DNA of 13,051 nucleotides from an uncultured euryarchaeote. GTDB taxonomy: Archaea > Thermoplasmatota > Poseidoniia > Poseidoniales > Thalassarchaeaceae. Where the stretch lies: the NCBI GenBank assembly GCA_937876055.1, contig CALEIW010000193.1:1-13051 (forward strand), written 5' to 3'. Shown here in pieces: positions 1 through 6,516 of this stretch; within the stretch, counting starts at the first letter, position 1; each line of letters begins with the position of its first letter. The notes beneath the pieces are model-generated. The model ran no database searches, was not told where the DNA came from, and was given only the letters and a program-made list of their open reading frames with translations. The translations under genes and the position numbers were made by a program.

Positions 1-564
1 GAAAAGTTACTTCGTGATGCTACAGCAGTGGGAGCGGATAACCTAGTCCATGTCTCGGTAGAGAATATCAACGATCTTGACTCAACTCAAGTTCAGAATC
101 TTCTCGCAGCAGCGGTTCAAAAATCCGGGGCTTCGGTGATTTTCTGTGGTAAACAAGCCGCAGATACCAATGCGGGTTCAACAGGACCTGGGGTCGCGGA
201 ACTAATCGGAGCATCCTGTGTCACTCTAGTATCCGAAGTCTCCTCTGATGGAGGTGAATATACAGCTACTCGCCCAAGTTCAGCGGGACACGAAATGGTG
301 GCAGTTTCTGCACCTTGTGTATTTGCTTTCGATAAGGGCGTCACGGAGATGCGCAGACCTAATGTCAGAGGGATAATGATGGCGAAGAAAAAACCCATTG
401 AAACATGGTCCGTCGATGAATTAGGAGTAGATATTGGCGCGACTGGCGTTAGTGTAGATTCACATTCCCCACCAGCGGAAAAACCACCTGGTCAGAAGTT
501 TGAAGGTGCCGAATCAGTATCTACGGTGGTAAGTAAACTTCGAGATGAGGCAAACGTAATTTGA
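1..564 (+). CDS. etfB: Electron transfer flavoprotein beta subunit, 5'-truncated
   Basis: Beta subunit of the heterodimeric ETF, a cytoplasmic carrier that takes electrons from acyl-CoA and related dehydrogenases and passes them to a membrane quinone reductase. The frame is open from base 1 and the visible part (187 residues) lacks the N-terminus, so the gene begins outside the window; the GTG at 28 lies inside a conserved block and is not the start. Family hallmarks seen are GADNLVHV near the truncated start, the nucleotide-binding stretch GKQAADTNAGSTGPGVAELIG-like (around bases 157-213), and the C-terminal block with RRPNVRGIMMAKKKPIE followed by ELGVD. The last about 40 residues are a variable tail. 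Stop TGA (562-564) is followed at once by the Shine-Dalgarno sequence of etfA, so the two are co-transcribed. Function is secure; the electron donor is not visible here. Confidence 0.95.
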   Translation, partial: EKLLRDATAVGADNLVHVSVENINDLDSTQVQNLLAAAVQKSGASVIFCGKQAADTNAGSTGPGVAELIGASCVTLVSEVSSDGGEYTATRPSSAGHEMVAVSAPCVFAFDKGVTEMRRPNVRGIMMAKKKPIETWSVDELGVDIGATGVSVDSHSPPAEKPPGQKFEGAESVSTVVSKLRDEANVI

Positions 565-576
565 GGAGGAGAAAGT

Positions 577-1491
577 ATGGAATGTACAGTAATCGCAGAA
601 ACTTCGGGCAATTCAATCCATCCAATTACCGCGCAACTAGTAGGAGCTGCAAGTTCACTTGGCGCCGCACCTACTGTCGTAGTCCCAGGTGGTATAGGGG
701 CTGAGGATGCAGCAAGCATAGATGGGGTCTCAAAGGTCGTCTCGGTAGTAGGCGATTGCTTCTCAACATTCGATGGTGGTGCATGGGCTAGTGCAATCAC
801 TTCACAATGCTCAGGAGTAGTAATTGCTGGAGCTACATCGATTGGTCGGGAAGTCGCTTCAAGAGTGGCGGCAAAGAAAGGGATTCCAATTATTCAAGAC
901 GCCACTGGCCTAGCCTCAGGAATTACCATCACTCGCCCAATATATTCAGGAAAGGCAGTTGAAACTTCAACGGTCTCAGGTGATTGTGTGATTACATTGA
1001 GAGCAAACGCATTCGACGCTGCGGGTTCAGGCGGTAGTGCTGCTGTAAACGTCGTCGACCAAAGCGCGGATGTTTCTATTGCTGTCAAAGAGGCCATCTC
1101 GAAGGCAAGCGAAAGACTCGATGTATCAGAAGCTGATATCATTATCTCTGGTGGAAGAGGAATCGGAGAAAAAGACAATTTCTCACATCTTGAGGAAGTT
1201 GCTGACTTGATTGGGGCAGCGGTTGGAGCGAGTAGAGCTGTTGTTGACGAGTGGGGGATGCCTCACAGTATGCAAGTCGGACAAACAGGAAAGACCGTTA
1301 CACCTTCACTATACATCGCAGTAGGTATTTCAGGTGCGATTCAACACCTCGCAGGAATGCGTTCATCAAAGTATATCGTAGCGATAAATAAGGATCCTGA
1401 CGCACCTATTTTCGGCGTTGCAGACTACGGAATCGTCGCTACTTGGGAAGAAGCAGTTCCTGCTCTCAAATCAGCCTTAGCGGCGCTTTGA
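577..1491 (+). CDS. etfA: Electron transfer flavoprotein alpha subunit
   Basis: Alpha subunit of ETF; it holds the FAD and forms the electron carrier with the EtfB encoded 12 nt upstream. Length 304 residues is normal for the family. Residues 1-170 form the variable N-terminal alpha/beta domain. The FAD domain is textbook: SGGRGIG at 191-197, AAVGASRAVVD at 214-224, MQVGQTGK at 232-239, LYIAVGISGAIQHLAGM at 245-261, and NKDPDAPIFGVADYGIVA at 271-288. The start ATG is supported by GGAGGA at 565-570, six nt before it. The gene converges with the minus-strand propeller gene, with only 6 bp between the two stop codons, leaving no room for a separate terminator. Likely role is acyl-CoA or amino-acid catabolism, but no dehydrogenase or ETF-quinone oxidoreductase lies in the window. 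Confidence 0.97.
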   Translation: MECTVIAETSGNSIHPITAQLVGAASSLGAAPTVVVPGGIGAEDAASIDGVSKVVSVVGDCFSTFDGGAWASAITSQCSGVVIAGATSIGREVASRVAAKKGIPIIQDATGLASGITITRPIYSGKAVETSTVSGDCVITLRANAFDAAGSGGSAAVNVVDQSADVSIAVKEAISKASERLDVSEADIIISGGRGIGEKDNFSHLEEVADLIGAAVGASRAVVDEWGMPHSMQVGQTGKTVTPSLYIAVGISGAIQHLAGMRSSKYIVAINKDPDAPIFGVADYGIVATWEEAVPALKSALAAL

Positions 1492-1497
1492 ATGGGA

Positions 1498-3006
1498 TTA
1501 TTGAATCCTAATTGTAACCATGGCTTTTGTGGCCGCTCCCTTATCATCGACAACGGTTAGTTCAAACGGATGAGTTCCCAAAGGCAATCGAACTCTAACT
1601 TGCGCTGAGTCACCAATGACATTGCCCTTTGAGTCCTGCCAGGCATATGACTCAATCTTCCCGTCTGGGTCGTATGATCTCGAGCCATCTAGAAGAATAG
1701 TTGCAGTATTATCCTCTTCGGCTGAGATTGTTTTATCCTCACCAGCATCTGCAATAGGTGGAAGATTAATCGCTTTTGCAGATGCGGATAAATCTTCTAA
1801 TAAATCAGCCTCAGAAATAACTTTCTCTTCTTCGATATGCTCTAATTCCTCATCCAGTGCATCCATCAATTCATTAGTTTCAATGGATGGAAGAGGAGGT
1901 GCTTCTGCTTTGGCAATCTCTTCATCACTCAAGCCACCTGCAAACTCATTTGGAGTATTATTGCTAAACTCATAGACAAATGACTCATCCTCTGGGATTA
2001 TAGGTTCGGAATTCGGTTCAAGTAAAACAACTGATGCGGGGTTTTGGCCCGCCGGTGATTGGCCAATAACTGTGATTAAATCTGAACTGATTGCCAAAAC
2101 TTCACTCACTAAACCCTCATGCTCATAGGACCAAATTAGTTCGCCACTAGATGATATCCTCATTGCATTAAACCAAGTACCAATAATCAAATCTTTATCC
2201 CACTGAATTATTGAAGAAACCGAATTATCAACAATTAGTAATTCCTCTACATCCTTACCAATTCTAAATCGTAATATCGCTCCATTTTGACAACCGACTA
2301 TTGCACCATCCTCGGTTGCAAGAATGCTAGTTGCCATGGCTGGTAACTCAGTAGTATGCAGGAGTCCCCTCTGAGGATGCCAACACTCTAGACGATTTTC
2401 GGGTCGCTCATCTAGAGTCATACCTAGAGAATCTCGACAGGCTAGAAGAATACCATCTGACCGGAAACAAATTTGCGAGATTGTTTCAACGTCTTCAGGA
2501 TCGGCAAAGGATTCTTGTAGAATTTCTCCGGATTTGCTTGATAGGAGTAACGTCCCATCTGTTTTTGCGATTGCAAAATAATTCCCATCTACAGAATGTG
2601 CCAGGCGATTTACATCTCCATGAGATTGCGTTCTTTCCTTATCTCCTTTTGAGTTAAGGAAGATAATCGATCCAGAGGTGTCTGATATACAGATCACATC
2701 CCCTAGAGATATCATATGTTCAATTCCTGATTGAATTTCATGTTGCCAACTAGGTGATTCATTAATTGACTTAATTTGACCTATAGCCGATGCTGCGACT
2801 ACTTTCTCACCCGAGTCGATTATTGAGATAATTGCCGAATCAAATTCGGCTTCCTGTAGAAGATTATCCGTCTCAAAAATTTGCAGTTTACCGTCGATAG
2901 TACCTACTGCAAAGCGAGAGTTGCCAAGCACACAAGAAGACACCACATCCTCAAGCATTTCAATCTCAGCAAAGGCCTCGATTGTCGGCAAACTGTCAAA
3001 CTTCAC
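1498..3006 (-). CDS. WD40/PQQ-like beta-propeller protein with C-terminal PKD domain
   Basis: 502-residue protein of unknown specific function. Residues about 12-335 consist of short repeats of alternating beta strands with turns such as VGTIDGKLQIF, AKTDGTLLLS, VGCQNGAILRF and SSSGELIWSY, the pattern of a WD40- or PQQ-type beta-propeller. Residues about 336-412 are an acidic, probably disordered linker (for example DALDEELEHIEEE). Residues about 415-502 are a PKD (Ig-like) domain with the classic ADAGEDKT, LDGSRSYDPDGKIESYAW and TVVDDKGA blocks. No signal peptide or membrane segment is visible, although PKD domains are usually extracellular. The start is GTG at 3006: an in-frame TAA at 3022-3024 leaves no earlier start, and a GAGG lies unusually close (2 nt), so initiation here is weak or unusual. 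The gene follows purF by 66 nt on the same strand. Confidence 0.85.
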   Translation of the reverse strand: MKFDSLPTIEAFAEIEMLEDVVSSCVLGNSRFAVGTIDGKLQIFETDNLLQEAEFDSAIISIIDSGEKVVAASAIGQIKSINESPSWQHEIQSGIEHMISLGDVICISDTSGSIIFLNSKGDKERTQSHGDVNRLAHSVDGNYFAIAKTDGTLLLSSKSGEILQESFADPEDVETISQICFRSDGILLACRDSLGMTLDERPENRLECWHPQRGLLHTTELPAMATSILATEDGAIVGCQNGAILRFRIGKDVEELLIVDNSVSSIIQWDKDLIIGTWFNAMRISSSGELIWSYEHEGLVSEVLAISSDLITVIGQSPAGQNPASVVLLEPNSEPIIPEDESFVYEFSNNTPNEFAGGLSDEEIAKAEAPPLPSIETNELMDALDEELEHIEEEKVISEADLLEDLSASAKAINLPPIADAGEDKTISAEEDNTATILLDGSRSYDPDGKIESYAWQDSKGNVIGDSAQVRVRLPLGTHPFELTVVDDKGAATKAMVTIRIQ

Positions 3007-3028
3007 AGCCTCAACCCAGCGTTAGTGG

Positions 3029-3068
3029 TTTTCACAATGTCGGGTAAATGGACGAGTGAAAATTACCC
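3029..3068. repeat. Two interleaved short inverted repeats between purF and propeller gene
   Basis: The 66-nt gap between purF and the propeller gene holds a perfect 7-bp inverted repeat, TTTTCAC (3029-3035) with GTGAAAA (3056-3062). It also holds a perfect 6-bp one, GGGTAA (3042-3047) with TTACCC (3063-3068). The arms interleave, so as RNA they could form either stem or an H-type pseudoknot. Arms this short can occur by chance; any regulatory role is inference. Confidence 0.3.
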
Positions 3069-3072
3069 AACT

Positions 3073-4563
3073 TTAGGCCTTAGCGGAATCTTTTCTCTTG
3101 GTTTCTAAGGAATCCAGATATGCTTGGTCGATTCTGCCTGCAACATAGCGACCATCGAAACAGGAGCAGTCAAAGTTTGCAAGACGGCTATCTCCTGCAC
3201 CCAAACATGATTCGACTAAATCCTCGAGTTTTTGATAGATTAACCAATCAGCACCAATCGCTTCACCTACCTCTTCAGAGGTCCGATTATGAGCTACATA
3301 CTCATGCTTTGCAGGCATGTCGATTCCATACACATTTGGATGAACTACAGGTGGTGCTGCTGAGGCGAAGTAGACCTTTTTTGCGCCCGCTTCTCTAGCC
3401 ATCTCAACAATCCTTCTGGACGTATTTCCTCTGACGATGCTATCGTCAACAATTAGTACATTTCTTCCTTCAAATTCATGTCTAATCGTGTTTAGTTTCT
3501 TTCGCACAGAATCCTTTCTCATGGCCTGTCCAGGCATAATGAATGTTCGACCAATGTATCTATTCTTTACGAAGCCCTCTCTATACGATACACCTAACTC
3601 CCTGGCCAATTCAAGAGCCGCAATTCTGCCACTATCGGGGACCGGGATTACACAATCAATCGCATGATCAGGAAATTCTTCATCAATACGATTCGCTAAC
3701 CTCGCACCCATGGCTAACCTTGCCCCATGGACAGACACTCCGTCCAAACGAGAATCGGGGCGTGCAAAGTAAACATATTCGAAAATGCAAGGAGTGTGAC
3801 TAGGTAAATCTGCACAAATCCTTGAGGATCTAGTTCCATCCATCCTAACAACAATTGCTTCCCCGGGCTTGACATCTCTTTCTGTTTCAAACCCAAGTGC
3901 CTTCATAGCGACGGATTCAGATGCTACTAAAGTTTCAGTAAATCCGTCGATTTCACAAGTCCCAATACTTAGAGGCCTAATTCCGTGAGGGTCTCGGAAG
4001 GCCACCATGCCCCAACCAGTAATCATTGTAACAACTGAATATGAGCCTTCGACAGAATCGTTAATGGCCCTTATAGCCCGGAAAACATCTTCATCACTAA
4101 GTGCGTCTAATCCACCTCTACGGCCATTGATTGAACGCTGAATTTCAGCAGCGAATAGATTCAGCAAGGCCTCAGAATCCGAACTAGTATTGATTCTGCG
4201 ATGATCCCTTTCTAGTAAGGAATCAATGATTTCCTCTGGGTTTGTTAAATTCCCGTTGTGTGCCAGACTTACACCAAATGGTGAGTTGGTGTAGAATGGT
4301 TGAGCCTCTGAGGCTGATGCAGAACCTGCAGTCGGGTATCGAACGTGTCCTATTCCCATCGAACCTTCAAGAGACTGAATATGACGAAGGCGGAAGACAT
4401 CTCGGACTAGACCATTCGCTCTTCTATGCGAAATATTGCTAGAATCGCTGGTTACTATACCAGCAGCATCCTGCCCCCGGTGCTGTAAAACAAGTAAGCC
4501 ATCGTAGAGTGCCGAACCTACCTGACTATCTGGGTGCCCGACGAGACCTATGATACCACACAT
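3073..4563 (-). CDS. purF: Amidophosphoribosyltransferase (PurF)
   Basis: First committed enzyme of de novo purine synthesis: PRPP plus glutamine gives 5-phosphoribosylamine. At 496 residues it has the usual two-domain layout. The N-terminal nucleophile glutaminase domain starts directly with Met-Cys-Gly-Ile (catalytic Cys2; only the initiator Met must be removed, no propeptide), with LQHRGQDAAGI at 26-36 and HNGNLTN at 102-108. The phosphoribosyltransferase domain has FIMPGQ at 341-346 and the PRPP loop VLIVDDSIVRGNTS at 369-382. The FIMPGQ, SAAP...HPNVYGIDMP and GRYV...DQAYLD blocks match the Escherichia coli-type enzyme. The position of the third iron-sulfur ligand of Bacillus-type enzymes is Asn (HPN), so no Fe-S cluster is expected. 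It lies 56 nt downstream of eL37 on the same strand. Confidence 0.97.
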   Translation of the reverse strand: MCGIIGLVGHPDSQVGSALYDGLLVLQHRGQDAAGIVTSDSSNISHRRANGLVRDVFRLRHIQSLEGSMGIGHVRYPTAGSASASEAQPFYTNSPFGVSLAHNGNLTNPEEIIDSLLERDHRRINTSSDSEALLNLFAAEIQRSINGRRGGLDALSDEDVFRAIRAINDSVEGSYSVVTMITGWGMVAFRDPHGIRPLSIGTCEIDGFTETLVASESVAMKALGFETERDVKPGEAIVVRMDGTRSSRICADLPSHTPCIFEYVYFARPDSRLDGVSVHGARLAMGARLANRIDEEFPDHAIDCVIPVPDSGRIAALELARELGVSYREGFVKNRYIGRTFIMPGQAMRKDSVRKKLNTIRHEFEGRNVLIVDDSIVRGNTSRRIVEMAREAGAKKVYFASAAPPVVHPNVYGIDMPAKHEYVAHNRTSEEVGEAIGADWLIYQKLEDLVESCLGAGDSRLANFDCSCFDGRYVAGRIDQAYLDSLETKRKDSAKA

Positions 4564-4619
4564 CGGGAATCGTCTCTCGCTGATTCAGTAAGGACTTAGC
4601 CATTTCCGGAGCGAAGTCT

Positions 4620-4808
4620 TCACTTCTTGTGCTGGGCCATAGATCGGTTTCGCTTGCTCCAACGGAATTTTCGGCGACGTGCAGATTCACCATAGCCACA
4701 TGAAGAGCAAGCGCGCTTTTGCTTGTGGTAGGAATGTCGACCACAGCGTCGGCATCGAATATGCGTGGACTTTTGCTTCTTGCCCATGCTCGGAGTTCCC
4801 TTTGACAC
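4620..4808 (-). CDS. rpl37e: Large ribosomal subunit protein eL37 (L37e)
   Basis: 62-residue zinc-ribbon protein of the archaeal/eukaryotic 50S/60S subunit that binds 23S rRNA. It opens with the family signature SKGTPSMGKK and carries two intact zinc knuckles, CRRC and CSSC, separated by a basic stretch, then a very basic tail (ARRRKFRWSKRNRSMAQHKK). The frame runs open further upstream, but the start is GTG at 4808: it gives the exact family N-terminus and is preceded by GAGGTGG at an ideal 5-nt distance. It lies upstream of purF, an arrangement found in other archaea. The Sm-like gene that often precedes eL37 in archaea is absent; a membrane-protein gene sits there instead. Confidence 0.95.
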   Translation of the reverse strand: MSKGTPSMGKKQKSTHIRCRRCGRHSYHKQKRACSSCGYGESARRRKFRWSKRNRSMAQHKK

Positions 4809-4880
4809 GATTACCACCTCTGAGGACAACGCGGCGACCGACGGGCTTGTTATGAGCATTACCCAAAGGATTGCAACGGG

Positions 4881-4908
4881 TTTGCCAGCAGAAAATGGCA
4901 AACAAAAA
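4881..4908 (-). terminator. Possible oligo-T stop plus 7-bp hairpin after the small membrane protein gene
   Basis: Just past the stop of the 4915-5286 gene, the minus strand reads a T5 run (4908-4904) and then a perfect hairpin, TTTGCCA / TGGCAAA (4902-4896 with 4887-4881, 8-nt loop). Archaeal RNA polymerase can stop at oligo-T runs. The hairpin could instead belong to the 5' leader of eL37, whose promoter would have to lie in this 106-bp gap if it has its own. The dyad is seen directly; the function is a guess. Confidence 0.3.
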
Positions 4909-4914
4909 CTCGAG

Positions 4915-5286
4915 TTAGTTATCTAACATCTCCATAAGGGGGTCTTCCGACGGACTTTTTCTGGACACAATAATCATTTGAAAAGTGACGAATACGAGAA
5001 TAAATGGCATCCAAAGAACGATCACTCCTAGTCCCAATGTAGTAAACAAGAAAGCGACCTCTAGCATTTCCGAAATTGAAGTGGTTCCATCTTTTTCCAT
5101 TGACATTGCTAACATCGGGCCTAAACTAAGAATTAGAGAAGAAACCAGAGGAATAACCGGACGATGATAGGGATTCCAAGTTACGATTAGATGGATTGCA
5201 AAGCAGTAGGAAAGAAAAACCAGTGCGATTAGCATCATTGCTCCTAAGGACCCAATACCAGCAAATGAAAAGTCAAAACTAACCAT
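4915..5286 (-). CDS. Small hypothetical membrane protein (three to four helices)
   Basis: 123-residue protein that I do not recognise. Hydrophobic segments at about 9-35, 43-62 and 74-107; the last is long enough (34 residues) to be one extended helix or two packed helices. The C-terminal 15 residues are acidic and probably cytoplasmic. The start ATG at 5286 overlaps the upstream stop by one base (TAATG) and is preceded by GGAGGTGG (5300-5293) at 6 nt, so it is translationally coupled to the 5286-5885 gene. The two proteins probably act together in the membrane, but nothing points to a substrate. No enzymatic motif is visible. Confidence 0.75.
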   Translation of the reverse strand: MVSFDFSFAGIGSLGAMMLIALVFLSYCFAIHLIVTWNPYHRPVIPLVSSLILSLGPMLAMSMEKDGTTSISEMLEVAFLFTTLGLGVIVLWMPFILVFVTFQMIIVSRKSPSEDPLMEMLDN

Positions 5287-5885
5287 TAATTTCCACCTCC
5301 TATGTTTCTTCTAATCATTTCAGTAACCAAACGTCTTTCATTAGCATCGAGGGGGTCAATTGGTGGGTCTTTGGGGGTAATCTTCTCAGTAAACCTAATG
5401 ATGTGGAAAAATAAGTATACAGTGGCAGCGATACCAAATAGAAAACAAACCATCCAGGCAAGAACATCTAGTCTGCTATAGGCGTCTGCAAACCATGAGC
5501 TTTGGGCAATAGTCCACCAGGACAACCCAAGGAAAAACCACCCAATTGCTAAGACAGGAAGGTTCCGTTCTGAGTATATTCGGGAGCCTCGGATTATCGT
5601 ATGGCAACCGATAAATGCAGATGAAATGGATATTAACGACCAAACAACCACTTTGAGATAAGATTCTCTTCCATCGTCGTTACAAAATGAAATGAACTCA
5701 CAGCGATGATAATCTGATTCGAAATACAGAGGTTGTTCAGGCAAAAATATCAGTCCTGCAAGCCCGATTAATGCTACAGGTCCAGCGAATTTACTACGCT
5801 TGAAGGCAGGACCCATCCTCCACATAGAGAATGCCGCTAGCATTAGGGTGATGCTCAGGAGTGCCTGATTCACCCAGAAGACCAT
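5286..5885 (-). CDS. Hypothetical five-helix membrane protein
   Basis: 199-residue protein that I do not recognise. Five likely transmembrane segments: 4-22, 33-49, 77-98, 109-127 and 140-163. Basic residues in the loops at 23-32 and 99-107 and after 163 predict an outside N-terminus and a cytoplasmic C-terminal tail of about 35 residues. The loop at 50-76 would be outside; it is acidic and has two cysteines (62, 68) that could pair. The start ATG at 5885 has no clear Shine-Dalgarno sequence, as expected if the gene is first in its transcript or leaderless. It is read divergently from the eL42 operon and overlaps the next membrane gene by one base. Confidence 0.72.
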   Translation of the reverse strand: MVFWVNQALLSITLMLAAFSMWRMGPAFKRSKFAGPVALIGLAGLIFLPEQPLYFESDYHRCEFISFCNDDGRESYLKVVVWSLISISSAFIGCHTIIRGSRIYSERNLPVLAIGWFFLGLSWWTIAQSSWFADAYSRLDVLAWMVCFLFGIAATVYLFFHIIRFTEKITPKDPPIDPLDANERRLVTEMIRRNIGGGN

Positions 5886-6040
5886 GGCTGTTGGGGCGGG
5901 GGGAGATTCTTTGAATTGACTATCTTCAATTTAGGCAAAAATAAGACACTTCGCCCCTAGAGTACGCCCGCCTTGTCGCGACACAATCAAATATGGGTCA
6001 CAGGTGGGCGCGACGTCGTAAGACGTTGAGGTGCTCAGTA
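5886..6040. promoter_or_regulatory. Divergent intergenic region between membrane-protein and ribosomal operons
   Basis: 155 bp between two diverging operons must hold promoters for both. On the plus strand an A/T-rich stretch at 5936-5945 (GCAAAAATAA) and another at 5988-5994 (CAAATAT) are candidate TATA boxes for eL42. A dyad AATTGA-N6-TCAATT lies at 5914-5931, and a G-rich run at 5893-5903. The frame in front of eL42 is open from an ATG at 5993, but the family N-terminus and the Shine-Dalgarno sequence put the start at 6041. Promoter elements are inferred only. Confidence 0.4.
6011..6028 (+). promoter_or_regulatory. Leader hairpin with GUAA tetraloop abutting the eL42 ribosome binding site
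   Basis: Bases 6011-6017 pair with 6022-6028 to give a 7-bp stem (six Watson-Crick pairs, one G-U) closed by GUAA (6018-6021), a GNRA tetraloop. Its last base is the first base of the GAGGTG Shine-Dalgarno sequence at 6028-6033. It is placed to modulate translation of eL42 or the whole operon, for example as a ribosomal-protein feedback site. Structure is predicted from sequence only. Confidence 0.4.
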
Positions 6041-6322
6041 ATGGTCAAGATGCCACGTAAGGTAATGCGCTACAGCCCGTCGGCTGGTAAGCATACTGAG
6101 CACACAGTCGAGCGAGTCAAGAAGCGACGCGCTTCCGAATTAAAATGGGGTCAGCGAAGATTCCGTAAGGCTACATCTGGATATCGAGGTTTCCCTCGTC
6201 CAAAGCCCTCTGGTGAGAAGCCAACCAAGCGCGTCAACCTACTCTACCGTTGCTCCGAGACTGGAAAGGCTCACCAGCCTGCCTCACAGAGAGCAAAGAA
6301 GTTTGAACTCGTGGAGAGATGA
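6041..6322 (+). CDS. rpl44e: Large ribosomal subunit protein eL42 (L44e), zinc ligands mostly lost
   Basis: 93-residue protein of the 50S subunit, located near the E site in known archaeal and eukaryotic ribosomes. Recognised by KMPRKVMRY at the N-terminus, GKHTEHTVERVKK, LKWGQRRFR and the C-terminal block YRC...GKAH...RAKKFELVER. The start at 6041 is chosen because it matches archaeal homologues (M-K-M-P-type) and has GAGGTG 7 nt upstream; a longer frame from 5993 is rejected. Oddity: archaeal homologues carry CPxC at the N-terminal knuckle and CxxC at the second. Here these read Ser-Pro-Ser-Ala and Cys-Ser-Glu-Thr, so three of four zinc-binding cysteines are gone. First gene of the ribosomal/initiation operon, 4 nt ahead of eS27. 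Confidence 0.95.
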   Translation: MVKMPRKVMRYSPSAGKHTEHTVERVKKRRASELKWGQRRFRKATSGYRGFPRPKPSGEKPTKRVNLLYRCSETGKAHQPASQRAKKFELVER

Positions 6323-6326
6323 TATC

Positions 6327-6500
6327 ATGGGAGATGCAAAATTCTTGCGAGTAAACTGCCGTGACTGCGGTCATGAGACTATTATTTTCGAAAGGGCGTC
6401 AACCCAGATTTCCTGCTCAATTTGCGGTTCCACATTGGCCCGCCCTGCAGGTGGTAAAGCCGAGCTAGTTGGTAGCACAATCGTAGACGTCCTCGAGTGA
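6327..6500 (+). CDS. rps27e: Small ribosomal subunit protein eS27 (S27e)
   Basis: 57-residue zinc-finger protein of the 30S subunit. It keeps both knuckles, CRDC and CSIC, with the usual spacer, preceded by FLRVNC and followed by GSTLARPAGGKAEL, all typical of the family. Start ATG 6327 is chosen over longer in-frame extensions because it matches the family length and has GGAGAG about 8 nt upstream, inside the end of eL42. The four-cysteine site is intact, in contrast to the eL42 encoded next to it. The eL42 - eS27 - aIF2alpha order is a conserved archaeal arrangement. Confidence 0.95.
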   Translation: MGDAKFLRVNCRDCGHETIIFERASTQISCSICGSTLARPAGGKAELVGSTIVDVLE

Positions 6501-6516
6501 AGGGGACTGAATTAGA

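Noticed and set aside
28..60. GTG at 28 as the true start of etfB
   Set aside because: It lies within a conserved segment of the family and the frame is open back to base 1, so the gene is cut by the window edge.
3120..3803. Plus-strand frames of 76-92 residues inside purF
   Set aside because: Antisense shadows of a highly conserved enzyme, with no motifs or ribosome binding sites.
4809..4901. Hydrophobic N-terminal extension of eL37 resembling a signal sequence
   Set aside because: eL37 is ribosomal and starts with SKGTPSMGKK; GTG 4808 has an ideal ribosome binding site. The upstream codons are simply an open frame.
5993..6040. N-terminal extension of eL42 from the ATG at 5993 (MGHRWARRRK...)
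   Set aside because: Homologues start at the position of 6041, and a GAGGTG ribosome binding site 7 nt before 6041 decides it; the upstream part is better explained as a leader with a hairpin.
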